Assembly (NCBI GenBank): GCA_013697635.1
Contig: JACCWM010000131.1
Coordinates: 1-48,792, forward strand
Direction of reading: 5' to 3'
From: Lujinxingiaceae bacterium
GTDB taxonomy: Bacteria; Myxococcota_A; Bradymonadia; Bradymonadales; Bradymonadaceae
DNA length: 48,792 bases
Shown here piece by piece: positions 8,207-16,597 of this stretch (the first letter of the stretch is position 1; each line of letters opens with the position of its first letter). A program made the translations under genes and the position numbers. The notes under the pieces were generated by a model that was given only the letters and a program-made list of their open reading frames with translations, ran no database searches and was not told the DNA's origin.

Positions 8207-9367
8207 ATGCTCGATGACAAATTCGTCCTGGTCTTGGAAAACGAAGCTGGCCGCGCGCCAAGGATCGGCGCCTACCTCGAGCGCGAGCTCTCGACCGGTC
8301 AGGTCTTGAGCGCTTCATCTTCTCGAACTCTAGCGCAGGCCCTCGAGCAGCGCACCTTTGATCTGGCCGTGGTGTCCTTGCCGCTCGATTGGGGCGAGGC
8401 AAGCGAGGTGCTCGACACGATCGGGAGCCATCATGAGCGCTGTCCGATCATCCTGGCGCTGGCGCCAGCCATCGCCCATGAGGCGGTGAAGGTCATGCGC
8501 CTGGGGATCGACGATTGCGTGCTCTTGACGGCCAACGAGAACACTTTCTTTCACTTGTTGCACAACTCCATCGTGCGCATGGAGAACGCAGCGAAGGCGG
8601 CGGTTCATCCCGAGCGCGACGAGCACGTCTATATCATGGGCCAGCTCGCAAGCACGGTCGCCCACGACTTCAACAACCTGCTCACGATCATCCATGGCTA
8701 CAGCCATCTGGCCATTCGCGTGCTTCGCGATGGCAAGGACCCCAGCCTGATCGCCACCTATCTGGAGAAGATCGCCGATAAGACCACGCGTGGCAGCGAG
8801 TTGGTCGACAAGATCATGCGCTTTACGCGCAAGCCCAAATCACAGCCTGTGGTGCTCAACGTCACCGAATTTCTGCGCGATATGAACGACATGTTGCGCC
8901 AGGTGATCGGCGAGGGCATCGAGCTCGACGTCGAGCTCGATGCGCAGTCCGCGCCTGTTTTTATCGATCCCAAGGCGCTGGAGTTGGTGTTGATGAACCT
9001 GGTGGACAATGCCTGCGACGCGATGCAAGGGCGTGGCAAGCTGACGATCGAGACAGCGGTGGTCGCGCTTGACAAAGAGGAGTCACGCAAGCGCGACATG
9101 CCACAAGGTCGCTATGTTGCACTGCGGGTCAGCGATACGGGTGCAGGCATGGATGAGCGCATGACTTCGCAGATCTTCGATGCCTTCTTTACCACCAAGC
9201 AGCTCGGCGCCGGCACGGGTCTAGGCCTTGCCAGCGTGCAATCGAGTGTTCGCGAGCACGACGGCCACATTTTTGTCCAGAGCACGCCCGGCCAAGGCAC
9301 GACCTTTGAGATATTGTGGCCGTGCCACGATATGGCGTCCAACCAATCGCTGGCTGAGCCGCGCTAG
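8207..9367 (+). CDS. Sensor histidine kinase with degenerate N-terminal receiver domain
   Basis: A 386-residue cytoplasmic kinase without transmembrane helices. Residues 1-125 look like a receiver fold (FVLVLENE at strand 1, FDLAVVSLPLDW at strand 3), but the phosphoacceptor Asp is replaced by Ser57, so this domain should not accept phosphate. The H-box STVAHDFNNLLTIIHGY places the phosphorylated His at 153. The HATPase domain follows: N-box LVDNACDAM (Asn268), G1 SDTGAGMD (309-316), F-box FDAFFTTK and G2 GTGLGLASV (337-344). No response regulator gene is adjacent. Its stop codon shares CTAG with the stop of the convergent coaBC gene. Confidence 0.88.
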   Translation: MLDDKFVLVLENEAGRAPRIGAYLERELSTGQVLSASSSRTLAQALEQRTFDLAVVSLPLDWGEASEVLDTIGSHHERCPIILALAPAIAHEAVKVMRLGIDDCVLLTANENTFFHLLHNSIVRMENAAKAAVHPERDEHVYIMGQLASTVAHDFNNLLTIIHGYSHLAIRVLRDGKDPSLIATYLEKIADKTTRGSELVDKIMRFTRKPKSQPVVLNVTEFLRDMNDMLRQVIGEGIELDVELDAQSAPVFIDPKALELVLMNLVDNACDAMQGRGKLTIETAVVALDKEESRKRDMPQGRYVALRVSDTGAGMDERMTSQIFDAFFTTKQLGAGTGLGLASVQSSVREHDGHIFVQSTPGQGTTFEILWPCHDMASNQSLAEPR

Positions 9368-10563
9368 CGCGATTTTTGGATCGCTGCGGCCACCTGCAGG
9401 ATGCGTGTTGCAAGCTCCTCTTTGGTGGCCGGGCCAACTTCCATGCTGGATTCGGCGGTCAAGATCACGACGCTGGAGCTGTCGGCGCCAAATGCCGAGT
9501 CTGGACCGCCGATCTTGTTGGCGACGAGCATGTGGGCCTGCTTTCGTTGCATCTTGGCGAGGCCTCGCTCCTTGATGTAGTCGGATTCGGCGGCAAAACC
9601 AACGAGCAGTGGGCCGCTGGCATCGCTGCCGCCAAAGCGGGCGCCGAGCTCGGCCAGAATATCAGGGTTGGCTTCGAGCTCGAGGGTGGGGGAGATCGAG
9701 GATTTTGTTTGTTTTGAGTCGTTTACGATCTTTGGGCGCCAGTCGGCGACAGCGGCGGCCATGACGACGATGTCCATGGATTCGGCGCGAGTCGTGATCG
9801 CGGAGTGCATTTCGCGAGCCGTGTTGACGGGGATCGATTCGACACCTGCCGGCGCGCGCAGCGTCGTGGGGCCTGCGACCAGGGTGACGCGCGCGCCCAT
9901 GCGATGGGCGACGCGGGCCAGCGCAAAGCCCATCTTGCCGGTGGAGGGGTTGGAGAGAAAACGTGCGGGATCGATGGCCTCGCGGGTGGGTCCGGCGCTG
10001 ATCAGTACACGGTGGCCGGCGAGCAGTTGGGGAGCGCGCGCGCGGTCGAGGGCCTCGAGCACGACCTCGGGATCGGGCAGCCGGCCGGCGCCAACCTCCT
10101 TGCAGGCGAGCTCGCCGCTATCAGGGTCGACGACGTGGTAGCCTGGATGCTCGGCGAGCATCGCGATGTTTCGCTGGACGAAAACATGGCCCCACATCTG
10201 GGTGTTCATCGCCGGTGCGATGACCACGGGCGCGCGCGTGGCGAGCAAGACGGTGGTGAGCAGGTCGTCGCTCATGCCGGCGCACAGGCGCGCGATGAAG
10301 TTTGCGGTCGCCGGGGCGACGAGCACCACGTCGGCCCAGCGGGCGAGCTCGATGTGGCCGATCTCGCTCTCGTAGTTGGGATCGAAGATCTCGGTGCCCA
10401 CAGGGTTGCCGCTCAAGACCTGGAAGGTCAGCGGTGTGATGAACTCGCGGGCGCCGGCGCTCATCACCACGCGAACCTCGTCGCCTCGCTTGACGAGCGC
10501 GCGCGTGATTTCGGCAGCTTTGTAGGCGGCGATGCCTCCGGTGACACCCAGTAACACTTTCAT
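9364..10563 (-). CDS. coaBC: Bifunctional phosphopantothenoylcysteine decarboxylase / phosphopantothenate-cysteine ligase
   Basis: A 399-residue CoaBC (Dfp), full length. The N-terminal CoaC flavoprotein half begins VLLGVTGGIAAYKA and carries the catalytic His in GHIELARWAD (His70), the PAMN motif (117-120) and the substrate-clamp Cys in LACKEVGAGRLPDP (Cys154). The CoaB ligase half starts near residue 182 with HRVLISAGPTREAIDP, then FLSNPSTGKMG, AAAVADWRPK and LVGFAAES. Together they convert 4'-phosphopantothenate plus cysteine to 4'-phosphopantetheine through CTP-activated ligation and decarboxylation. It lies 32 bp downstream of the Nudix CoA-hydrolase gene, so CoA synthesis and turnover genes are probably co-transcribed. 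Confidence 0.95.
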   Translation of the reverse strand: MKVLLGVTGGIAAYKAAEITRALVKRGDEVRVVMSAGAREFITPLTFQVLSGNPVGTEIFDPNYESEIGHIELARWADVVLVAPATANFIARLCAGMSDDLLTTVLLATRAPVVIAPAMNTQMWGHVFVQRNIAMLAEHPGYHVVDPDSGELACKEVGAGRLPDPEVVLEALDRARAPQLLAGHRVLISAGPTREAIDPARFLSNPSTGKMGFALARVAHRMGARVTLVAGPTTLRAPAGVESIPVNTAREMHSAITTRAESMDIVVMAAAVADWRPKIVNDSKQTKSSISPTLELEANPDILAELGARFGGSDASGPLLVGFAAESDYIKERGLAKMQRKQAHMLVANKIGGPDSAFGADSSSVVILTAESSMEVGPATKEELATRILQVAAAIQKSR

Positions 10564-10595
10564 GGCACAAGCTCGAGAATTCTGGCGGTCAACGG

Positions 10596-11201
10596 TCAGG
10601 ACGCACTCAAATATTGCAGAAAAAGGTGCAACATGAAACCTGTCGCGCCCCAGATTACATGACCTTCGTAGTCGTAGAAGTGGATCGGATAGGTCACACC
10701 CATGAACTCGCGGTCTTCGAGGCGGTAGATGCGCTCGTCGGCCAGCGCGCGCAAGGGCGCGATGATCAGGGTGTCGATCTCGTGAGGGTTGGCGATCAGG
10801 GTGTAGGGTTGGACAAATTCGCCGACAAAGGTCGAGACCCGGTAGCCGGTGATCGTGGGCAGGCTGAGCAGCGCGCCGTAGACTTCGACGTGGCTGGGGG
10901 CAAGCGCTATCTCCTCGCTGGCCTCGCGAAGCGCAGTGTGCAGCAGGCTGGGATCTTCGAGGTCGGCGCGCCCACCGGGAAAGCTGATCTCGCCGGAGTG
11001 CTCGCGCAGCCCGATGGCGCGCTTGGTGAGCACGAGGTGCATCTCTTCGTCCTGCTCGGTCAGGGCCATGAGCACGGCGGCATCGGTGAGCTCGGCGTGC
11101 TCCAAGACGTGTCGATCGAGCCAGACGTGGTGGGGCTCCAAATTGAGCTGGCGCAAGCGCTTGCGCACAGAAGCGGGCGCAAAACGGTCGCCGGCGCTCA
11201 T
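10596..11201 (-). CDS. Nudix hydrolase, probable CoA pyrophosphatase
   Basis: A 201-residue Nudix hydrolase of the NudL/YeaB type. The Nudix box is clear: FPGGRADLEDPSLL, then LREASEEI (about 75-99), preceded by the CoA-type signature LREHSGEISFPGG. Enzymes of this type split CoA and its derivatives into 3',5'-ADP and 4'-phosphopantetheine. Its ATG at 11201 overlaps the upstream PCC-domain gene stop (ATGA), and coaBC follows closely. This neighbour strengthens the CoA assignment over other Nudix substrates. The longer conserved C-terminus (YPIHFYDYEGHVIWGATG) also fits the NudL group. Confidence 0.85.
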   Translation of the reverse strand: MSAGDRFAPASVRKRLRQLNLEPHHVWLDRHVLEHAELTDAAVLMALTEQDEEMHLVLTKRAIGLREHSGEISFPGGRADLEDPSLLHTALREASEEIALAPSHVEVYGALLSLPTITGYRVSTFVGEFVQPYTLIANPHEIDTLIIAPLRALADERIYRLEDREFMGVTYPIHFYDYEGHVIWGATGFMLHLFLQYLSAS

Positions 11202-12115
11202 TTTCTCACCCGCACCTGGAACACCTTGCGACCCTCTTCTTCGCCTTTGAAGACGATCTCGCAGACGGCGAGGGCGAGCTTTCGGATCTTGCCGCGAGGC
11301 AGGCGGATGTGGGCATAGTCGTCGTCCTCGATCTTCATGACGCGGCAGCGTCCAAGCTTGGGATGGTCGAGGATGTCGCCCGGGGCCATCGCCGGATCGG
11401 TGGATTCGTCGTCATCGAGGCCCAGATCGACGGCGGTGTTCTGTCGTGTACCGGAGCGTGGGGCGAGGCGCGAGCTGGCCGGTTTGGCCTCGTCGCTCTT
11501 GGCCATGGCCTCAGACCAGGACATGCCGGTTGCCGGTCGTGGTGGTGCGGCGGGCGCGGCCGGTGCGGTGGTCGTGGCGGGCGGCGGTGCGGGCTGAGCG
11601 GCACGCGAGGCGGGCGCGGCCTCGGGCGCGCGTGGAGCGGGCGGTGGCGCGCTCGAGGGGCTTGAGGCAATGCTCTCGATCGCGTCGAGCACGAGCAGGC
11701 CGCGCAGGGGATCGAGGCGCCGAGAGATGCGAAGGTCGGCGAAGACGTCGATGACGAACTCGCACGACGCCACGCTTGCCGCGCGCAGTTGGCCTGAGAC
11801 GATCTGGTGGCCAAGCGGGCCGGCGACGCTGAGCAGGGAGTCGAGGCGCAAAATGATCTCGCTGCCCATCGTCGAGATGTTGCCTTGCAGACTGACGAGC
11901 TCGAAGTCGCCGTCGCCGTTGAGCACTTCGACATAGCGCTTGGAGCGCGAATCGAAGCGCACAAGCTCGACGTTTTGGAAGCTTCCCACGGCCCGGATCT
12001 CTCCGGCCCGCACGTTGTTCGACTTGCATAGCGAGGTCAGGGCGTTGACGAGCTCCTCGCCAGCATCAAGACTTCCAATGAGGCGATGGGAAGTGTGCGA
12101 GTGTTCGAAAATCAC
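11198..12115 (-). CDS. PCC/DUF296-domain protein with C-terminal small beta domain
   Basis: A 305-residue protein in three parts. Residues about 5-140 form a PCC (DUF296) domain: HRLIGSLDAGEELVNALTSL and VRAGEIRAVGSFQNVELVRF match this fold, found in plant AT-hook proteins and in stand-alone bacterial proteins of unsettled function. A low-complexity Ala/Pro linker (about 145-200) follows. The last 60 residues (DILDHPKLGRCRVMKIEDDD onward) look like a small KOW/CarD-like beta barrel. I chose the GTG at 12115 because AGGA lies 6-7 bases upstream and the PCC fold begins there; open frame continues upstream without homology. It overlaps the Nudix gene by 4 bp. Confidence 0.65.
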   Translation of the reverse strand: MIFEHSHTSHRLIGSLDAGEELVNALTSLCKSNNVRAGEIRAVGSFQNVELVRFDSRSKRYVEVLNGDGDFELVSLQGNISTMGSEIILRLDSLLSVAGPLGHQIVSGQLRAASVASCEFVIDVFADLRISRRLDPLRGLLVLDAIESIASSPSSAPPPAPRAPEAAPASRAAQPAPPPATTTAPAAPAAPPRPATGMSWSEAMAKSDEAKPASSRLAPRSGTRQNTAVDLGLDDDESTDPAMAPGDILDHPKLGRCRVMKIEDDDYAHIRLPRGKIRKLALAVCEIVFKGEEEGRKVFQVRVRK

Positions 12116-12248
12116 GGCGATCCTGTGGGCTTGGATAGGTAGGGAAAAACGACTTGAAACCTGTGCGCCAAGTCCGCTTTGCAGGCCGGCTCTTTGGGGG
12201 CGCGAATCTCGCATATCTTCAGGTCCTGAGCAACCCGCCGATCGCTCT

Positions 12249-13733
12249 TTAGTGAAGCTGAGGTAGCTCGCCGTGCTTGCCCGGGCGCTCTTTGGTACCC
12301 GTCGAACGCGCGGTTTGTTCCGGGAAGATGTGTTCTTTCCATGCGTTGAAGCCGCCGGCAAAGTTGATCACCTTATCAAAGCCGTGGGCGAGCAAGGCGC
12401 TTGCAGCGATGCTGGAGCGATTGCCAGAGGAGCAGTGAACGACCACGGGGCGATCGCGCGGGATCATGTCGAGATCTTTGATGATGCGCCCGGCGAAGAC
12501 GTGCACGGCGCCAGGTATGTGGCTGTGGTCGTATTCTGCGTTTGAGCGCACGTCGACAAAGACGGCCTCGTCCTGCTCCCAAATATGGAAGGCCTCGTCG
12601 GCATCGATCCTTGGCACGGATCCAAAGTCGGCGATCTCGGCGATGTCGTCCAGGTCGGTGATGTAGCCGATGACGTCGTCGTGTCCGATGCGAAGCAGCT
12701 TTCGCATCAGCTCCTCGGCTTCGTCGCGTGTGGCGGCGAGCAAGATCAGCGGGCGGTAATAAGGCAGCATCCAGCCGGCCCAGGTGGAGAACTTGTAGCC
12801 ATAGGGTACATGGAAGGAGGCCTTGAGGTGGCGGGTTGCGAAGGCCTCCTTGCTGCGCGTATCGACGAGCAGCGCGCCGCCCTCGGTGAGTTTCTTGCCA
12901 AATTCGCCAGGGGTAAGCTTGGTGGGAAGCGGAACGCCGCCCAAAATGGTCATGCCGTCGCGGTTGAGCTGCTTCATCTTGGCAAAATACAGGGGCGCCT
13001 CGGGCTGTCCGGCCAGGAGTCTGTCGGCGAAGCTCTGGCGCTCGTTTCGCCGAACGAGTTCGCCCCACCATCGATGCTTGAGTTCATAGGCGACCGTGGA
13101 GACCGGGATCGCGCTCAAGCTTTTGCCGCATGCCGAGCCAGCGCCGTGGCCGGGCCAGATTTGCAGGTGAGCGGGGAGCTCGAGAAACACGCGGCGCAGG
13201 CTCTCAAAGAGAGCCTCGGCGCCGGCTTTTGCCTGACCGGGGCCGCTGCCGAGCTCTTCGAGCAGGTCGGGGCGACCGAGGTCTTCGACGAAGACGAAGT
13301 CGCCGCTGAGCATCATCATGGGCTCCTGGGAGACGTCCGGATCGGTGATCAGAAAGACGAGATGTTCGGGCGTGTGACCGGGCGTGTGGCGAACCGAGAT
13401 GCGCACGTCGCCGACAAAGAAGGTGTCGTTGTCGACGAGTCCGACATGAACAAAGCCGCTCAAGCCTTTGTACTTCCAGCGCGCATCGCCCTCCTCGGAG
13501 AGATAGAGCGTCGCCCCGGTGGCGTGGGCAAGCTCGCGCGCACCCGAGAGGAAATCGGCGTGGACGTGGGTCTCGGCGACAGCGGCGATCGTCAAGCCGT
13601 GGCGGCGTGCCGTCTCGAGGTAGATGTCGACGTCGCGGCGAGGGTCGACGACCAGGGCCTGATGCGTGCGCGTGCAACCGACCAGATAGGAGGCCTGGCC
13701 AAGATCCTCGTCGTATATCCGGTAAAACTGCAT
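12249..13733 (-). CDS. Persulfide dioxygenase-like MBL protein fused to two rhodanese domains
   Basis: A 494-residue fusion. Residues 1-250 are a metallo-beta-lactamase fold of the ETHE1/persulfide dioxygenase group, with the metal motif ETHVHADFLSG (54-64), HTPGHTPEHL and SGDFVFVEDLGRPDL. Residues about 275-370 form a first rhodanese domain whose catalytic loop lacks Cys (PLILLAATRDEA), so it is probably structural. Residues about 385-475 form a second rhodanese with Cys434 in VVHCSSGNRSS, the sulfur-carrying residue. The predicted role is oxidation of glutathione persulfide to sulfite and sulfur transfer in sulfide detoxification. The product looks cytoplasmic. The start ATG 13733 gives a full MBL N-terminus. 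The next gene is 133 bp downstream, so co-transcription is uncertain. Confidence 0.85.
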   Translation of the reverse strand: MQFYRIYDEDLGQASYLVGCTRTHQALVVDPRRDVDIYLETARRHGLTIAAVAETHVHADFLSGARELAHATGATLYLSEEGDARWKYKGLSGFVHVGLVDNDTFFVGDVRISVRHTPGHTPEHLVFLITDPDVSQEPMMMLSGDFVFVEDLGRPDLLEELGSGPGQAKAGAEALFESLRRVFLELPAHLQIWPGHGAGSACGKSLSAIPVSTVAYELKHRWWGELVRRNERQSFADRLLAGQPEAPLYFAKMKQLNRDGMTILGGVPLPTKLTPGEFGKKLTEGGALLVDTRSKEAFATRHLKASFHVPYGYKFSTWAGWMLPYYRPLILLAATRDEAEELMRKLLRIGHDDVIGYITDLDDIAEIADFGSVPRIDADEAFHIWEQDEAVFVDVRSNAEYDHSHIPGAVHVFAGRIIKDLDMIPRDRPVVVHCSSGNRSSIAASALLAHGFDKVINFAGGFNAWKEHIFPEQTARSTGTKERPGKHGELPQLH

Positions 13734-13954
13734 GGTCGTCTCTCCTACAAACGCTGATTTCGTGTTGAAACCGGATGTGCTGGCCAGAACCTACGCGCTC
13801 GTCGCGACCAATCAAGGCGCTAAGCGATCGTCGCCAGCGGCCGGCTAGTGCCTGGACACGTTGATCCTGGGCGCGTACAACATGAAAGCATAGAGCATTC
13901 GATCATGGGCAGCGTGCCACGGTGTGCGCTTGCCCCGAACCATGGACAGAAGAG

Positions 13955-15019
13955 ATGACGTACAAAGCTCAGAGTACGCTGGCGCGTGTGCCGGCCTCAA
14001 TCGCCGATGCTGGCGGCCAACCGCGCTTTGGGACCTTTGAGGGCGAGCTGGTCACGGTCGATCTGTCGCGGCTGCGGGCGCCGTTTCAGCTGCCGATCCA
14101 CCGACGCATTCTCAAGCACAAGCGCTGGCAGTATGCGGCGATCGCCACCGAGGAGGTGCTTGTCGTCATGGCGGTCATTGACGCGACGTATGCAGCCAGC
14201 GGTTTTATCTATGCGATCGATCGGGTGCAAAAGCGTGTGCTCTTCGATCACAGCTTCATGGGGCTGCCCGGCTTGCTGGTGCACGTCGGCGATCAGCCTG
14301 GCGCCGGCCACGACTCACGTTTTCGCACGCTGGGCGCGCATATGGGCACTCACCGCGGCTATGGGACGAAGCCCTATGTCGTTGAGGCCGACATTGCGCG
14401 CATGCGCACGCTTCACAAGCCCGGGGTGCGCCTTCGCGGCGAAGTGGTGACGGACGCGGGGGGCCCGGCGCTGACCGTGATCGCGCCAGTGCCCGAGGGC
14501 GTGGTCAATATCACCCAGAAGTGGCTGGGCCTACCCACTCAGGGTGTGCTCGAGGTCGGCAGTCGTCGCTTTTCGCTCGACGGCGGCCTGGCCGGTCTCG
14601 ACTACACACAGGGTTATCTGGCGCGTCGCACGAGCTGGCGCTGGGCGCTGGCGTTGGGGCGTTTGGCCGACGGCACGTCGCTTGGGATCAACCTCGTCGA
14701 GGGCTTTAACGAGTCCAGTGAGGTGGCCAACGAAAATGCCTTGTGGCTGGGCGATCGGTTGATTCCGCTTGGGCGAGCGCGCTTTGAATTCGACAAGGGT
14801 GATCCCGGGGCGCCGTGGCGCATCACGACCAGCGATGGTGTCGTCGATCTGAGCTTCGAGGCGATCCATGTGCACACCGAGCACCGCGATCTCAAGGTGC
14901 TCACGAGCTATTTTGTGCAGCCGTGCGGTCTTTTTGAGGGCACGATCAAGGTCGACGGCCACGTCTTTGAGGTGCACGCCTTGGCCGGCGTAACCGAGGA
15001 CCAGGACGTCTACTGGTAG
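13955..15019 (+). CDS. DUF2804 family protein
   Basis: A 354-residue protein matching the DUF2804 pattern, a beta-rich family without an established function. Recognisable segments are FGTFEGELVTVDLSRL near the N-terminus, QKWLGLPTQGVLEV in the middle, and GLDYTQGYLARRTSWRWAL with SLGINLVEGFNES, which carry the family's conserved Trp and Asn residues. No signal peptide or membrane helix. I chose the ATG at 13955 (MTYKAQ); a GTG at 13922 in the same frame would add 11 residues including two Cys. It precedes chaC on the same strand by 84 bp, with a small hairpin between, so co-transcription is possible but not certain. Confidence 0.75.
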   Translation: MTYKAQSTLARVPASIADAGGQPRFGTFEGELVTVDLSRLRAPFQLPIHRRILKHKRWQYAAIATEEVLVVMAVIDATYAASGFIYAIDRVQKRVLFDHSFMGLPGLLVHVGDQPGAGHDSRFRTLGAHMGTHRGYGTKPYVVEADIARMRTLHKPGVRLRGEVVTDAGGPALTVIAPVPEGVVNITQKWLGLPTQGVLEVGSRRFSLDGGLAGLDYTQGYLARRTSWRWALALGRLADGTSLGINLVEGFNESSEVANENALWLGDRLIPLGRARFEFDKGDPGAPWRITTSDGVVDLSFEAIHVHTEHRDLKVLTSYFVQPCGLFEGTIKVDGHVFEVHALAGVTEDQDVYW

Positions 15020-15020
15020 C

Positions 15021-15047
15021 AGGATTGGTCAATCCTTGAAGTTCAAG
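15021..15047 (+). terminator. Small tandem inverted repeats between DUF2804 gene and chaC
   Basis: AGGATT-GGTC-AATCCT (15021-15036) is a perfect six-base-pair hairpin starting two bases after the stop codon. It is followed by the near-palindrome CTTGAAGTTCAAG (15035-15047). No T-run follows, so intrinsic termination is doubtful. Confidence 0.25.
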
Positions 15048-15103
15048 AGATAAGCGCGTCTGAGTTTTCTGCTGTTTATGAGCTCGGCCGCAGAGGATTT
15101 ATC

Positions 15104-15640
15104 ATGTGGATCTTTGGATATGGCTCGATCATCTGGAAGCCGGGCTTCGTCTTTGTCGAGCGTCACCCGGGCTTTATTCGGGGTTGGAGCAGGCGCTTTT
15201 ATCAGGGCTCGCTCGATCACCGCGGCGTGCCGGGGCGACCTGGGCGCGTGGTGACCTTAATCGAGCAGCCGCAAGCGGTGTGCTGGGGCATGCTCTTTCG
15301 TATCGAAGGCAGCGAAGCCGAGCGGGTGTTGGGTGAGCTCGATCAGCGCGAGCAGGGCGGCTATGAGCGCTTTGTCGAGCCGGTGTTCGACCACCGCGAG
15401 GTTGCGCTGGCCGAGGCGCTGGTTTACGTGGCAACGCCGGCCAACCCCCATTATTTGGGAGCCGCGAGCGAGGCTGAGATCGCGCGTCAGGTCTTGGAAG
15501 CCGTCGGGCCGAGCGGGCCCAATCTGGAGTACGTGCTCGAGCTTGGCCGGGCGCTTCGCGCAGCCGAGTTCGACGACCCCCACGTCTTTGCCGTCGAGGC
15601 GCACATCCTGGCGCTGCTCGCTGGTGACACAACACCTTGA
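15104..15640 (+). CDS. chaC: Glutathione-specific gamma-glutamylcyclotransferase
   Basis: A 178-residue ChaC-family enzyme. It releases 5-oxoproline and Cys-Gly from glutathione in the cytoplasm. The substrate-binding loop GYGSIIW (5-11) and the catalytic Glu in LDQREQGGYER (Glu83) are both present; the latter context is typical of the ChaC rather than the GGCT subgroup. The length is close to the usual 180-230. It starts at ATG 15104, at the edge of the first strand, and ends 18 bp before a strong terminator. Glutathione turnover here may relate to the persulfide dioxygenase gene 1.4 kb away, whose substrate is glutathione persulfide, but they are not in one operon. Confidence 0.9.
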   Translation: MWIFGYGSIIWKPGFVFVERHPGFIRGWSRRFYQGSLDHRGVPGRPGRVVTLIEQPQAVCWGMLFRIEGSEAERVLGELDQREQGGYERFVEPVFDHREVALAEALVYVATPANPHYLGAASEAEIARQVLEAVGPSGPNLEYVLELGRALRAAEFDDPHVFAVEAHILALLAGDTTP

Positions 15641-15657
15641 GTTGAGTGCTCAGAGAC

Positions 15658-15687
15658 AAAAAGGAGGGCCCGAGGGCCCTCCTTTTT
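15658..15687. terminator. Bidirectional intrinsic terminator
   Basis: Perfect hairpin: AAAAAGGAGGGCCC, a GA loop, then GGGCCCTCCTTTTT. The A-run on one side and T-run on the other let it end transcripts from chaC (plus) and from the secreted-protein gene (minus) that converge here. Confidence 0.92.
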
Positions 15688-15713
15688 GTTGATCGATGAT
15701 GCAACGCTCCGAT

Positions 15714-16529
15714 TTACTGCGTGTTCACGGCCGTGCGGGTGGGACCAGCCGAATAGCCAGCGAGCTGATTGTCACAAAGCGGGGCGCTTAGGCGATGGTC
15801 GCAAGGCGCACCGATAAGGCAAAATAGAAATGAGGTGCAATCACATGCGCCGGCACAGTTGCGCACCCTGATGCCGTTGCAGGCATTGCTGCAGCTGTCA
15901 ACATTACCCTGGTAGGCGCGGCACTTGTCGCTCGACATCAGGGTGCCGACCTCGTTTTCGCAGAAAACGTTGGAGACGCGGTACAGGGGCACGGCACCGG
16001 CGAGCTTGTCTGCGTTGATCGCGTTGTCCTTGATCATCGCACGGCCAATGCTGTCGACATCTCCAGCGTTGACGTAGGCGGTGTCGTATTCTGCTTTCAA
16101 CTCGGCGGCCGTCTTTCCCTCGAATTGGGCGGCGTTGTCGGCGTTGGCGGCGTTGGCGGCGAAGCCCGCATAGGGCACCGAGCCAAGCGAGAGCAAGGGT
16201 TGCATCTCGGCGTCATTGCCGATGCGCACGCCCAGTGCGACGTCGGTATTGTTCTTGAAGATCAGGAGATTAAGCGTCTGGACGCTGCCCAGAAAGTGGG
16301 TGAACTCGCCACCGGCAACCTCAACGCGCGCCTCTTCGCGAAAGAGCTGCGCATTCGATGCGTCATAAAGGGTGAAGGTGACGTTGACGCCCGTGTTGAT
16401 CAGCGCCCCGTTGCTGTCGGTCAAGATGCCCTGAATGGGAATCAGTGCCGGAGCCTCGGCGGCGGCCATCGCTGGCATCAGACAAAGGGTTGCTACGGCG
16501 GCGATGATGAGCTTCGCTGTGAATTTCAT
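15714..16529 (-). CDS. Secreted Cys-rich protein of unknown function
   Basis: A 271-residue exported protein. A classical signal peptide covers residues 1-24 (LIIAAVATLCLMPAMAAAEA). The mature part begins IPIQGILTDSNGALINTGVN followed by a beta-rich region (FTLYDASN, REEARVEVAGG), a pattern common in proteins with carboxypeptidase-regulatory or tail-fibre-like folds. Then comes an Ala/Asn/Asp-rich stretch near NAANADNAAQF and a C-terminal domain with about 14 Cys in the last 85 residues, suggesting disulfides outside the cytoplasm. The family is not recognised. It lies 68 bp downstream of a small lipoprotein gene on the same strand, probably as one unit, and ends at a shared bidirectional terminator. 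Confidence 0.65.
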   Translation of the reverse strand: MKFTAKLIIAAVATLCLMPAMAAAEAPALIPIQGILTDSNGALINTGVNVTFTLYDASNAQLFREEARVEVAGGEFTHFLGSVQTLNLLIFKNNTDVALGVRIGNDAEMQPLLSLGSVPYAGFAANAANADNAAQFEGKTAAELKAEYDTAYVNAGDVDSIGRAMIKDNAINADKLAGAVPLYRVSNVFCENEVGTLMSSDKCRAYQGNVDSCSNACNGIRVRNCAGACDCTSFLFCLIGAPCDHRLSAPLCDNQLAGYSAGPTRTAVNTQ

Positions 16530-16597
16530 TTCTTACTCCAAATGGTTCTAAGAACGCGTCATTATGATTAATTATCAATTGGAAAATGCGGGGTCGG

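Noticed and set aside
12116-12361. N-terminal extension of the PCC-domain protein
   Set aside because: Basic, Ser-rich and without homology; it overlaps the rhodanese gene end, and a GTG with AGGA sits at the fold start.
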